In this document: in pieces, positions 5,937 through 13,202 of the stretch
How positions within the stretch are numbered: position 1 is the first letter of the stretch
How the letters are laid out: every line of letters begins with the position of its first letter
Source: UBA8231 sp964512165
Lineage (GTDB): Bacteria; Latescibacterota; UBA2968; UBA8231
Direction of reading: 5' to 3'
Assembly: GCA_964512165.1 (NCBI GenBank)
Contig: CAZEHQ010000105.1
Span: forward strand, 1-14,323
DNA: 14,323 bases
Program-made: the position numbers and the translations under genes
The notes under the pieces: generated by a model
Told to the model about the DNA's origin: nothing
What the model saw: only the letters and a program-made list of their open reading frames with translations
Databases searched by the model: none

Positions 5937-8042
5937 TTGAACAGCGCGCCTGAGCAGGCGGGCGGGACCATCCTCTCCGTCGACATCGGCGGGACCTTCA
6001 CCGACCTCGTGCTGTGCCACGGACCGACGGGCCGCATGACCGTGGCCAAGGTGCTGACCACCGGTCCGGACCCGTCCGAGGGCGTGCTGGGCGGGGTCCG
6101 CCAGCTGCTGGCCTCCGGCGGAGAGCCGGGGGAGGTCGGCCGGCTGATCCACGGCACGACGCTGATCACCAACGCCCTCATCGAGCGCAAGGGGGCGCTC
6201 ACCGGGCTGATCACCACCGAGGGGTTCCGGGACGTTCTCGAGATCGGCCGCGAGGGCCGCTACGACATCTACGACCTCTTCCTGGAGCTGCCCGAGCCCC
6301 TCGCAGAGCGCCGCCTCCGGCTGGAGGTGTCCGGCCGCCTGAAGTCCAGCGGCGAGGTGATGGCGCCCCTCGACGAGGAGGGCCTCAGGCGCGCCTGCGC
6401 CGTCCTCCGGGAAGCCGGCGTCGAGGCGGTGGCGGTGGCCTTCCTGCACTGCTACGCCAACCCCGAGCACGAGCGCCGGGCCGCGGCGATCGTGCGCGAG
6501 GAGCTGCCCGGGGCGGCCCTCTCCCTGTCCCACGAGGTGGCTCCGGAGGTGCGGGAGTACGAGCGCACCTCGACGGCAGTGGCCAACGCCTACGTGCAGC
6601 CCATGGCCTCGGGCTACCTGGCCAACCTGGAGCAGGGCCTGCGGGCCGAGTGCGGGATCGAGGCGCCGCTGCACATCATGCTCTCCAACGGGGGCACCTG
6701 CGCCGCCGAGACGGCGGCGAGGTTTCCCGTGCGCCTCGTGGAGTCGGGCCCCAGCGGCGGCGTCCTGGCGGCGATCGACGCCGGCCGCCGGTCGGGCTTC
6801 GAGCGGGTGCTGGCCTTCGACATGGGCGGCACCACGGCCAAGGCCTGCCTGAGCGGGGACGGCGAGCTGCCGGTGACCACCGAGTCGGAGGTGGCCCGCG
6901 TCTACCGCTTCAAGAAGGGCAGCGGCCTGCCGCTGCTGGTACCCGTCCTCGACATGATCGAGATCGGGGCCGGGGGCGGCAGCCTGGCGCGCATCAACGA
7001 GCTGGGCCTGCCCCAGGTGGGGCCCGAGAGCGCCGGCTCCGAGCCCGGGCCGGCCTGCTACGGCCGGGGGGGAGGAGAGCCGACGGTGACCGACGCCGAT
7101 CTCGTCCTCGGTCTGCTGAACCCGGCGTTCTTCCTGGGAGGGCAGATGGCGCTGGACCCTTCGGCCGCAGAGGCGGCGGTGCAGTCGCTGGCGCGGCGCC
7201 TGGACCAGGAGGTCGTGGCCGCGGCGCGGGGCATCCATCAGCTGGTGAACGAGAACATGGCCAACGCCGCGCGCGTCCACGCCGCCGAGCGCGGCATCGA
7301 CCTGCGCGGATTCGCCATGGTGGCCACGGGCGGCGCCGGCCCGGTGCACGCCTGCGGGGTGGCGGAACGCCTCGGCATCGACACGGTGATCGTGCCCGGC
7401 GCCGCCGGGGTCGGGTCCGCCGTGGGCCTGCTGCTGGCCCCCATCAGCTTCGACTTCGCCCGCAGCTACGTGACCCGCCTCGGCGAGGCCGATCTCGGCC
7501 GGCTGCGCGGGCTCTTCGAGGAGATGGAAGGCGAGGGCCGCCGCATCGTGGCCGGGGCGGGCGTCCCTCCGGCGCAGATGCGGGTGGAACGGACCGCGGA
7601 CCTGCGCTACGTGGGCCAGGGCCACGAGATCCGCGTGCCCGTCTCCGGCGGCCGGCTCGACCCGCCGGCCCTGGAGCGGCTGCAGGCCGACTTCGACCGC
7701 GAGTACACCCGGCTCTACGGGCGCACCTGCGAGGGGGTGGACGTGCAGTGCATGCACTGGCGCACCACGGTCTCGGGACCGCGCCCGGCCCTTGGCCGGC
7801 TGCACCAGGACCGGCCCGCCGGCGCCCGGCCGGCGCAGAAGCCCTCGCGGCAGGTGCGGTTCGAGAGGCCGGGAAAGGAGGGGGAGACACCCGTCCTCGA
7901 CCGCTACGCCCTTGGCGCGGGCTTCCGCGCCTCCGGTCCGGCGATCGTGGAGGAGGCCGAGTCGACCACGGTGGTCCCTCCCGGCTGGGGGCTGGACATC
8001 GATGACACCGGCAACCTCATCGTCAGGAGAGAGAAGGGATGA
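5937..8042 (+). CDS. hyuA: HyuA-type subunit of the ATP-dependent hydantoinase/oxoprolinase superfamily
   Basis: This 701-residue protein (TTG start 5937, normal length for the family) is the ATP-binding subunit of an N-methylhydantoinase/acetone-carboxylase-type enzyme. The N-terminal Hydantoinase_A_N domain shows the actin-like phosphate loop VDIGGTFTDLV (15-25) and IHGTTLITNALIERKGA (71-87). The second phosphate loop FDMGGTTAKA lies at 294-303. PESAGSEPGPACYG (363-376) and ATGGAGPVHACG (463-474) are standard superfamily signatures. ATP-dependent opening of hydantoins, 5-oxoproline or caprolactam, or carboxylation of acetone/acetophenone, are the known activities; sequence alone does not separate them. 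The stop overlaps the HyuB start by 4 nt (ATGA), so the two subunits are translationally coupled. No racemase, carbamoylase or regulator accompanies them. It is soluble and cytoplasmic. Confidence 0.9.
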   Translation: MNSAPEQAGGTILSVDIGGTFTDLVLCHGPTGRMTVAKVLTTGPDPSEGVLGGVRQLLASGGEPGEVGRLIHGTTLITNALIERKGALTGLITTEGFRDVLEIGREGRYDIYDLFLELPEPLAERRLRLEVSGRLKSSGEVMAPLDEEGLRRACAVLREAGVEAVAVAFLHCYANPEHERRAAAIVREELPGAALSLSHEVAPEVREYERTSTAVANAYVQPMASGYLANLEQGLRAECGIEAPLHIMLSNGGTCAAETAARFPVRLVESGPSGGVLAAIDAGRRSGFERVLAFDMGGTTAKACLSGDGELPVTTESEVARVYRFKKGSGLPLLVPVLDMIEIGAGGGSLARINELGLPQVGPESAGSEPGPACYGRGGGEPTVTDADLVLGLLNPAFFLGGQMALDPSAAEAAVQSLARRLDQEVVAAARGIHQLVNENMANAARVHAAERGIDLRGFAMVATGGAGPVHACGVAERLGIDTVIVPGAAGVGSAVGLLLAPISFDFARSYVTRLGEADLGRLRGLFEEMEGEGRRIVAGAGVPPAQMRVERTADLRYVGQGHEIRVPVSGGRLDPPALERLQADFDREYTRLYGRTCEGVDVQCMHWRTTVSGPRPALGRLHQDRPAGARPAQKPSRQVRFERPGKEGETPVLDRYALGAGFRASGPAIVEEAESTTVVPPGWGLDIDDTGNLIVRREKG

Positions 8043-9739
8043 ACGATTCCCGGCCCGCCATGGATCCCGTGCTGCTCGAGGTCCTCTGGAACCGGCTGAT
8101 CTCGATCGTCAACGAGCAGGCGGCGGCCCTGATGCACGCCTCTTTCACCACCGTGGTCCGCGAGGCGGGGGACCTGTCGGCCGGGATCTTCGACCGCGGG
8201 GGGAACATGCTCGCCCAGGCCGTGACCGGAACCCCGGGCCACATCAACACCATGGCCACCGGCGTGCGCCACTTCGTGCGCGCCCATCCCATCGATTCCC
8301 TGGAGCCGGGGGACAGCCTGCTGACCAACGACCCGTGGATGGTCTCGGGCCACCTCCACGACATCACCGTGGTCACCCCCGTCTTCCGCGGCGGCCGCGG
8401 GATCGGCTGGTTCGCCAACACCTGCCACGCCATGGACATCGGTGGCCGCACCCTCGGCGCCGACGCCCGCGAGGTCTTCGAGGAGGGCCTGGCGATCCCG
8501 ATCATGAAGCTCTTCGACCGGGGGCGGATCAACGAGGATCTGGTGCGCATCGTCCGGGCCAACGTGCGCGAGCCGGACGCGGTGGTGGGCGACCTCTACG
8601 CGCAGCAGGCCGGCAACGACGTGGGCGCCGCCAAGCTGGCGGACATGATGGAGGAGTACGGCCTCGAGGACGTGGAGGACCTGGGGGAGCAGGTCCGTGG
8701 GCGCTCGGAGCAGGCCACGGGGGACGCTATCGAGGCGGTAGCCGACGGCACCTGGGAGGACGAGGTGGAGATCGACGGCTTCGACGAGCCCCTGGTGATC
8801 CGCATCGCCCTGACCGTGGAGGGCCGGCGGCTGCTCGTCGACTACGCCGGCACCTCGCCCCAGGTCGACCGCGGCATCAACGTCGTCTACAACTACACCC
8901 ACGCGTACACCACCTATCCACTGGCCTGCGCCATCAGCCCCCACGTGCCCAACAACGAGGGCAGCTTCCGGCCGGTGACGGTGACCGCCCCCGAGGGGTC
9001 GATCCTCAACGCCCGCCGCCCCTGCGCCGTCGGCGCCCGCCACCTGATCGGCCACTTCCTCTCCCAGGCGGTCTTCGGCGCCCTCTCCCAGGTGGTTCCC
9101 GGCCGGGTCATCGCCGACGGCTCCGCCGGCCTGTGGAACACGCAGCTGGAGGGCCGAGGCCGCGACGGCCGCCTCTTCGCCTACATCTTCTTCTCCGCCG
9201 GCGGCATGGGCGCCCGCCCGACGGCCGACGGGCTGTCGGCCACGGCCTTCCCGAGCGGCATCCGCGGCGTGCCGGCGGAGGCGATCGAATCGGTGTCGCC
9301 GACGCTCATGCTCAAGCGGGCCCTGCGCCCCGACACGGGCGGAGCGGGGCGTTTCCGCGGCGGTCTCGGGCAGGAGATGGTCCTCGCCGTGGACAGCGAC
9401 GAGCCCGCCCTGCACTCGCCCATGTACGACCGCACCCGCTGCGCTGCCCGCGGCTTCGCCGGCGGGCGTGACGGCGCCGTGGGCCAGATGGTGCTCTCCG
9501 ACGGCACGGCTCTGCACCCGAAGCGGAAGTACCTGCTGCAGGCGGGGCAGCGGGTGACCTTGCGGCTGCCGGGCGGCGGCGGCTACGGCCCTCCCTTCGA
9601 GCGCGATCCGCGGGCCGTCCTGGAGGACGTGCGCCAGGGCCGGGTCTCGGTGGAGGCGGCCCGGCGGGAGTACGGCGTCGCCGTGGATGTCGAGGGGTGG
9701 ACCGTGGACGAGGAGGAGACCCGGCGGCTGCGCTCCTGA
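8039..9739 (+). CDS. hyuB: HyuB-type subunit of the ATP-dependent hydantoinase/oxoprolinase superfamily
   Basis: This 566-residue protein is the partner of HyuA, starting inside its stop codon (ATGA, 4-nt overlap). It belongs to the Hydantoinase_B family: DPVLLEVLWNRLISIVNEQA (9-28) opens the domain, followed by VREAGDLSAGIFDRGG (40-55), and LTNDPWMVSGHLHDITVV (95-112), where His105/His107 and Asp108 match the conserved metal-binding region. NTCHAMDIGG (127-136) corresponds to the HxxDIGG motif (His130, Asp133). The C-terminal LPGGGGYGPP signature followed by ERDP is intact, and length is normal, so both subunits appear functional. HyuB forms the amide-cleaving or carboxylating half of the complex. 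The gene ends 6 bp before the convergent minus-strand stop at 9746, leaving no room for a conventional terminator. Confidence 0.9.
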   Translation: MNDSRPAMDPVLLEVLWNRLISIVNEQAAALMHASFTTVVREAGDLSAGIFDRGGNMLAQAVTGTPGHINTMATGVRHFVRAHPIDSLEPGDSLLTNDPWMVSGHLHDITVVTPVFRGGRGIGWFANTCHAMDIGGRTLGADAREVFEEGLAIPIMKLFDRGRINEDLVRIVRANVREPDAVVGDLYAQQAGNDVGAAKLADMMEEYGLEDVEDLGEQVRGRSEQATGDAIEAVADGTWEDEVEIDGFDEPLVIRIALTVEGRRLLVDYAGTSPQVDRGINVVYNYTHAYTTYPLACAISPHVPNNEGSFRPVTVTAPEGSILNARRPCAVGARHLIGHFLSQAVFGALSQVVPGRVIADGSAGLWNTQLEGRGRDGRLFAYIFFSAGGMGARPTADGLSATAFPSGIRGVPAEAIESVSPTLMLKRALRPDTGGAGRFRGGLGQEMVLAVDSDEPALHSPMYDRTRCAARGFAGGRDGAVGQMVLSDGTALHPKRKYLLQAGQRVTLRLPGGGGYGPPFERDPRAVLEDVRQGRVSVEAARREYGVAVDVEGWTVDEEETRRLRS

Positions 9740-9745
9740 GCCGGG

Positions 9746-10693
9746 TCAGCGCCGGCGCCCGGGGCCCGGCAGCTGCAGCAGGGCGATCCGCGCCGGGCCA
9801 TCCGCGTTCTCCAGCAGCACGATCTGTTCCACCGTCTCCACCAGTATCGTGACCCGCCCCCGGGGGACGGGCAGGATCGGGCGGTCCCGGGTGGTGTCGG
9901 GCGGCCCGGCCTCGAGGTGGGCCTCCAGCTGCTGCAGCACCTTCGCCCGAACCGCCGCCGCCATGGCCGGCCCGTCGAAGCAAGTGGCGGTGAACCGCTC
10001 GATGCCGGCGCGGGCCACCGGCAGGCGCAGGCGGTCCAGGGCCAGGGCCGCCACCAGGTGCCGCAGGAGCAGGGGGAAGTCGGCCGGGGGGTGCCACTTC
10101 CGCACCAAGGGCCGCAGGGCGTCGTCGGGCAGGCTGGCGAGGAACCGGGCCCGCTCCGACACGTGCAGGAAGCGGGCCAACTCCGCCGCCGGGTCCACGG
10201 GCTCGGGCGCGCCGCCTGTTCCCGCGGCGGTCCAGGACTCCGGAACCAGGGTCGTCCAGCGTTCCAGCTCCCCCCGCCACTCGTCCAGCAGTTCCGGCCA
10301 CGGCCCGCGCAGGTGGGCCGCCGACTCCCGGCGCATCTCGTCGAGGGTGTTCCAGGCCCGTTCCCACCCCTGCCGGCGGAGGTCCTCCAGATCGGCGGCG
10401 GCGAGCAGGTCGATGGCCCGCTCCACGTCGTCCCCGGCGGCGGCCTGAAGCCCCGCCTCCACGCAGGCGAAGCCCTGGCGCACCCCGGCCTCGAGGGAAT
10501 CCCGGTCGATGGCGATGCCGGTGCGGTAGCAGCGCGCATGGTTCGTGGCGTGGAGGCGGAGGAAGGCCATCAGTCCGCCCTCGAGTCCGGGGGGCAGGCG
10601 GTGGTGGTCCCGTCCGAGGACCAGGACCCTTCCGAGGAAACGGTCCGTGCCGGCCGCGATCCGGTTCAGGTCCGGGTGCGCGAGGCCGGTCAT
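9746..10693 (-). CDS. Conserved-hypothetical helical protein, resembles the C-terminal half of DUF6178
   Basis: This 315-residue protein starts at ATG 10693-10691, whose first bases overlap the stop of the preceding gene (ATGA, 4 nt); no ribosome-binding site is visible, which points to coupled translation. It has no signal peptide and no membrane segment. Residues 68-118 (SLEAGxRQGFACVEAGLQ region, then DDVERAIDLLAAADLEDLRR) match what I remember of DUF6178 proteins, which carry a GL-xx-L-xxGDxxxAxxLL-xxxLxxLFR segment. Residues 169-225 are strongly helical and acidic/Leu-rich; 273-312 look like a beta-rich tail. The function of DUF6178 is not known, and my match is from memory without an alignment. 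If wrong, the gene is simply hypothetical, but the high reading-frame quality and overlap support it as real. Confidence 0.6.
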   Translation of the reverse strand: MTGLAHPDLNRIAAGTDRFLGRVLVLGRDHHRLPPGLEGGLMAFLRLHATNHARCYRTGIAIDRDSLEAGVRQGFACVEAGLQAAAGDDVERAIDLLAAADLEDLRRQGWERAWNTLDEMRRESAAHLRGPWPELLDEWRGELERWTTLVPESWTAAGTGGAPEPVDPAAELARFLHVSERARFLASLPDDALRPLVRKWHPPADFPLLLRHLVAALALDRLRLPVARAGIERFTATCFDGPAMAAAVRAKVLQQLEAHLEAGPPDTTRDRPILPVPRGRVTILVETVEQIVLLENADGPARIALLQLPGPGRRR

Positions 10694-11463
10694 CCGGTGC
10701 CGTGGAGGCGGCGGGTGGCGTTGACGACGGTCGACGCCAGCAGCTCCGGCGCCGCTTCCCAGAGGGCGTCGAGGACCTCCGCGGTGGCCGGGTCGGCGAC
10801 GTAGTCGGAGGGCCGGGTCCAGGCGAATCCCTCGGTCATGGTCTGGAAGAGGCTGACGGAGGCGACCTCGGTGCCTCCCACGACCTGCCCCAGGTTCAGG
10901 TCGGTCAGCCGGTCCATGACCGCCTCCTCCAGGGCCGCGGGGTCGACGGCGCGCAGCAGCGCCGCCGCCTGGTTGGGGTCGTGGAGGGCGGCCACGGCCT
11001 CGAGCCACTCCCAGGCGACGCGGGTGCGCAGGTCGGGGTTGTCGATGGGATCGAGCACGTCCCGCACGGTGCGGTCGAAGACCCGCGGCGACATGGCCCG
11101 CAGGATCGCGGGGTTGTAGCGGCCGTGGCGGGCGTCGGGGGCGGCGAGACGGGCGAGCAGCTCGGAGGGAAGGCGGTCGACGACCTCGCGGTTGTAGGCG
11201 GGCAGACCCCGGCCGTCGGTGGCGGTCAGGGCCAGGACCTGCTCGGGGTCGGCGTCGATGGCGACGAGGGCCGCCTGCTCCTCGGCGGACCGGGACCGCA
11301 GGAGGGCGCGGGCCTCGTCCACGCGCTCGCCGGCCAGCAGCCGGCGGAGCTCCTCGCTGTCGGCGGCCAGCTCGGCCAGGTTCCCGGACCAGTTCCCGGA
11401 GCGGACGATCGAACCTTCGACGCGGACGGCGTCGGACGAAGAGGAATCACGGGGGTCGGCCAT
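10690..11463 (-). CDS. Conserved-hypothetical helical protein, resembles the N-terminal half of DUF6178
   Basis: This 257-residue protein starts at ATG 11463-11461, fixed by a perfect AAGGAGGT (11478-11471) with 7-nt spacing; an in-frame GTG at 11472 abuts that site and is unlikely. The first 30 residues are polar and probably disordered. Residues 35-190 are Leu/Ala/Asp-rich helical repeats with WEWLEAVAAL (151-160) and AALLRAVDPAALEEAVMDRL (167-186), like the WLEALL-xx-L-xx-LDPxLL pattern I associate with DUF6178. DYVADPATAEVLDALWEAAP (220-239) is like the end of that N-terminal module. No signal or membrane segment is seen. It overlaps the following gene by 4 nt in a different frame. Function is unknown; together the two ORFs add up to about 570 residues, close to a full-length single-chain member. 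Confidence 0.6.
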   Translation of the reverse strand: MADPRDSSSSDAVRVEGSIVRSGNWSGNLAELAADSEELRRLLAGERVDEARALLRSRSAEEQAALVAIDADPEQVLALTATDGRGLPAYNREVVDRLPSELLARLAAPDARHGRYNPAILRAMSPRVFDRTVRDVLDPIDNPDLRTRVAWEWLEAVAALHDPNQAAALLRAVDPAALEEAVMDRLTDLNLGQVVGGTEVASVSLFQTMTEGFAWTRPSDYVADPATAEVLDALWEAAPELLASTVVNATRRLHGTG

Positions 11464-11470
11464 TCCAGGC

Positions 11471-11478
11471 ACCTCCTT
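11471..11478 (-). promoter_or_regulatory. Strong ribosome-binding site of the DUF6178-like pair
   Basis: AAGGAGGT on the minus strand is an eight-base match to the anti-Shine-Dalgarno sequence, 7 nt before ATG 11463. It is the best site in the window and implies that the unknown pair is well translated. Confidence 0.7.
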
Positions 11479-11512
11479 CGGAAGCGGGACAGCGAAGAAA
11501 GGCCGTTGCCGT

Positions 11513-11592
11513 AGAATGTCAATAACTATCTGTAAATAAGTGACTTATGTGTTTTGCAAGATTTGACGGAAAGGGCTGTGGACAGTATTTTC
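11513..11592. promoter_or_regulatory. AT-rich intergenic regulatory segment with a 13-bp palindrome
   Basis: By direct count 28 of 80 bases are G or C (35%), about half the level of the surrounding DNA. It includes the perfect palindrome ATAAGTGACTTAT (11536-11548), an exact TTGACA on the minus strand (11522-11517) with no good -10 after it, and the dyad CTGTGGACAG (11576-11585). It should hold the promoter of the minus-strand DUF6178-like pair and may bind a regulator. Confidence 0.55.
11563..11591 (+). promoter_or_regulatory. Possible plus-strand promoter facing the isomerase gene antisense
   Basis: TTGACG (11563-11568; 5 of 6) is followed after 17 bases by TATTTT (11586-11591; 4 of 6). 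Transcription would start near 11598 and run antisense into the 3' end of the minus-strand isomerase gene. The dyad CTGTGGACAG fills the end of the spacer. Confidence 0.3.
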
Positions 11593-11640
11593 TACATAGA
11601 ACGCGGCCGGCCTCTGCGCCGGTTCCTTCGGCCCCACCGC

Positions 11641-12465
11641 CTACCCCTCCACGCAGCTCTTCAGCTTCTCCAGGCCCTCGCGGGCCACGGCCGCCGGACC
11701 CCTGGCGCGGTAGCTCTCGTTGAAGAGTTCCAGCGAGAGCATCCCCTCGTACCCGATCCCCTCGAGCATGGCCACGATCCGCGGCCAGGGGGCCAGCCCG
11801 TCCCCCGGGTAGACGCGGTCGGCATCGGTCACCTGGGATCGCCCCGGCGCCGCCGGGTAGTCGTTCACGTGGACCAGCCCCAGGCGGCCGTTGCCGAAGT
11901 GCTCGAGCCCGAAGTGGTGGCCGCTGCCCTTGTACATGTGGAAGACATCGGTCAGCATCCGCACCCCCGGCCGCCCGCACTCCGCCGCCACCAGCAGGAT
12001 CTCGCCCGTGCTTCCCAGGGTCTGCGCGATCCCCCAGAACTCCAGCAGCGGCGTGACTCCGGACCTGGCGGCCAGATCCACCAGGGCGGCGTAGCGCTCG
12101 GCCACCGGGCGCAGCTCCACGCGGCGGTCGTGGATCCCCGAGGGCGGCGCGGCCACGTGGGGGCAGCCCAGCTCGCGGGCCATCTCGAAGCAGCGGACCG
12201 CCTCCTCCAGGCCCCGGGTCCGGCGGTCGTCCTCGGGCACCGCCCACTCGGGGAAGCCGATGAGGTTGACGATGGCCAGGTCCCGCTCCTGCGCCCGGGC
12301 GCGGACCTGCCGCAGAGTCCCGCCGCCGGCGACCCAGTCGTCCAGTTCCTGCGCCCACGGCTCGATGCCGTCCCAGCCGGCGTCGGCGGCGATGTCGATG
12401 GCGTCCACGATCGTGAGGCCCTCGGTGCGGATGGTGCTGGTGTTCAGGCAGTAGGAGAATGGCAT
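11641..12465 (-). CDS. Sugar phosphate isomerase/epimerase (xylose-isomerase-like TIM barrel)
   Basis: This 274-residue protein belongs to the AP_endonuc_2/xylose-isomerase-like TIM-barrel superfamily, whose members interconvert ketoses, hydroxypyruvate or inosose. The metal site of the family is apparent: Glu142 in LLEFWG, Asp173 and His176 in TDVFHMYKG, His199 in GLVHVND and Glu246 in LSLELF. GWDGIEPWAQEL (30-41) and VHVNDYPAAPGR (198-209) are typical strands and loops, and RVYPGDGLAPW (217-227) is the usual glycine-rich segment before the last helix. No signal peptide: cytoplasmic. The ATG at 12465 has a modest GAGGG-type site. The substrate cannot be assigned; no sugar kinase or dehydrogenase is next to it. 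The gene is divergent from the GPP34 gene by 123 bp. Confidence 0.85.
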   Translation of the reverse strand: MPFSYCLNTSTIRTEGLTIVDAIDIAADAGWDGIEPWAQELDDWVAGGGTLRQVRARAQERDLAIVNLIGFPEWAVPEDDRRTRGLEEAVRCFEMARELGCPHVAAPPSGIHDRRVELRPVAERYAALVDLAARSGVTPLLEFWGIAQTLGSTGEILLVAAECGRPGVRMLTDVFHMYKGSGHHFGLEHFGNGRLGLVHVNDYPAAPGRSQVTDADRVYPGDGLAPWPRIVAMLEGIGYEGMLSLELFNESYRARGPAAVAREGLEKLKSCVEG

Positions 12466-12512
12466 TTCTCATCCCTCGCGAGTGTCGTGCCGGCCGCTTG
12501 CCGCTGCCCGGC

Positions 12513-12525
12513 AGGTGCGCCACCT
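12513..12525. repeat. 13-nt inverted repeat in the isomerase/GPP34 divergent region
   Basis: AGGTG-CGC-CACCT is a perfect 5-bp-arm inverted repeat, followed by TT. It lies centrally in the 123-bp shared upstream region (12466-12588), which otherwise shows only G+C-rich dyads (for example GAGCG-5 nt-CGCTC at 12541-12555) and no convincing promoter boxes. It may be an operator or merely compositional. Confidence 0.25.
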
Positions 12526-12588
12526 TTGGCGATGTCCCAGGAGCGGGAAGCGCTCGGAATCTAACCTCAAGAACAGGCGGGGACTTCC

Positions 12589-13199
12589 ATGCTGAGATTC
12601 CCGGAAGAGCTCATGCTTCTCATCCTCGACGACGAGGACGGGAAGTTCGCCAGGGTGCCCGACCGCCAGCTGCGCTACGCCCTCGCCGGCGGGGTGCTGA
12701 TGGACCTGGCCCTCGAGAACCGCATCGACACCGATCTCAAGCAACTCATGCTCGTCGATTCGACCCCCCTGGGAGACGATCTCCTCGACCCCACCCTGGC
12801 CGACATCGCCGCGGCGACGGAGACCCACGACGCCCGCTTCTGGGTGGAGCGCACCGCCCTGCGCAGCGCCGACGCCATCCGCGAGGCGGCCCTCGACCGC
12901 CTGGTGGAACGGGGGATCCTGCAGCGCCAGGAGGACCGCTTCCTGTGGGTCTTCCGGTCGCGGCGCTACCCGGCCATCGACGACCGGGTGGAGCGGGAGG
13001 TCAAGCTGCGGATCATGGAGATCCTCTTCAGCGACCAGATCCNNNNNNNNNNATCCTGTCGGCCCGCGAGGTGGAGCACATCGCCCCCCGCATCGACGAG
13101 GTGCGCCGTCTCGACCTGATCAGCCAGGCCATGGCGCAGGCGATCTCCGACATCGAGGTCTCCCTGGCCCTGGCCATGCACATGCCTCCCTACAGCTAG
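12589..13199 (+). CDS. GPP34 (Golgi phosphoprotein 3-like) domain protein, interrupted by an assembly gap
   Basis: The first 151 residues (12589-13041) and the last 48 (13053-13196, stop TAG 13197-13199) are in different frames only because a ten-N placeholder sits between them. The opening LRFPEELMLLILDDEDGKF and LRYALAGGVLMDLALENRI (28-46), the VERTALRSADAIREAALDRL segment (86-105) and the RRYPAIDDRVE region (125-135) follow the GPP34 family (PF05719). In yeast and animals the family binds PtdIns4P and retains Golgi glycosyltransferases; bacterial members, common in actinobacteria, have no established role. In other members a PDPR-containing helical segment of roughly 20-30 residues falls where the gap is. 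The ribosome-binding site is weak. It is followed at 3 nt by the propeller gene. Confidence 0.75.
13043..13052. other. Assembly gap (ten N)
   Basis: Ten N break the GPP34 gene. The true missing length must be 2 modulo 3 for the frame to continue. The same four bases, ATCC, stand on both sides of the gap. Confidence 0.99.
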
Positions 13200-13202
13200 T
13201 GG

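Noticed and set aside
5924..5953. Nine-codon frame overlapping the hyuA start
   Set aside because: Too short to support as a leader peptide and no ribosome-binding site of its own.
5922..7805. Long minus-strand frame opposite hyuA
   Set aside because: Shadow of a high-GC gene; HyuA motifs on the plus strand are unambiguous.
11494..11522. Minus-strand promoter from the exact TTGACA
   Set aside because: At 16-18 bp spacing there is no acceptable -10 (TTCTTC or TTTCTT), so it is recorded only as part of the AT-rich region.
11605..11625. Rho-independent terminator after the isomerase gene
   Set aside because: A CCGGC/GCCGG hairpin is possible but no T-run follows it.
12589..13199. GPP34 gene as a frameshifted pseudogene
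   Set aside because: The frame change coincides exactly with the ten-N gap, whose length is arbitrary; both sides are well conserved in type.
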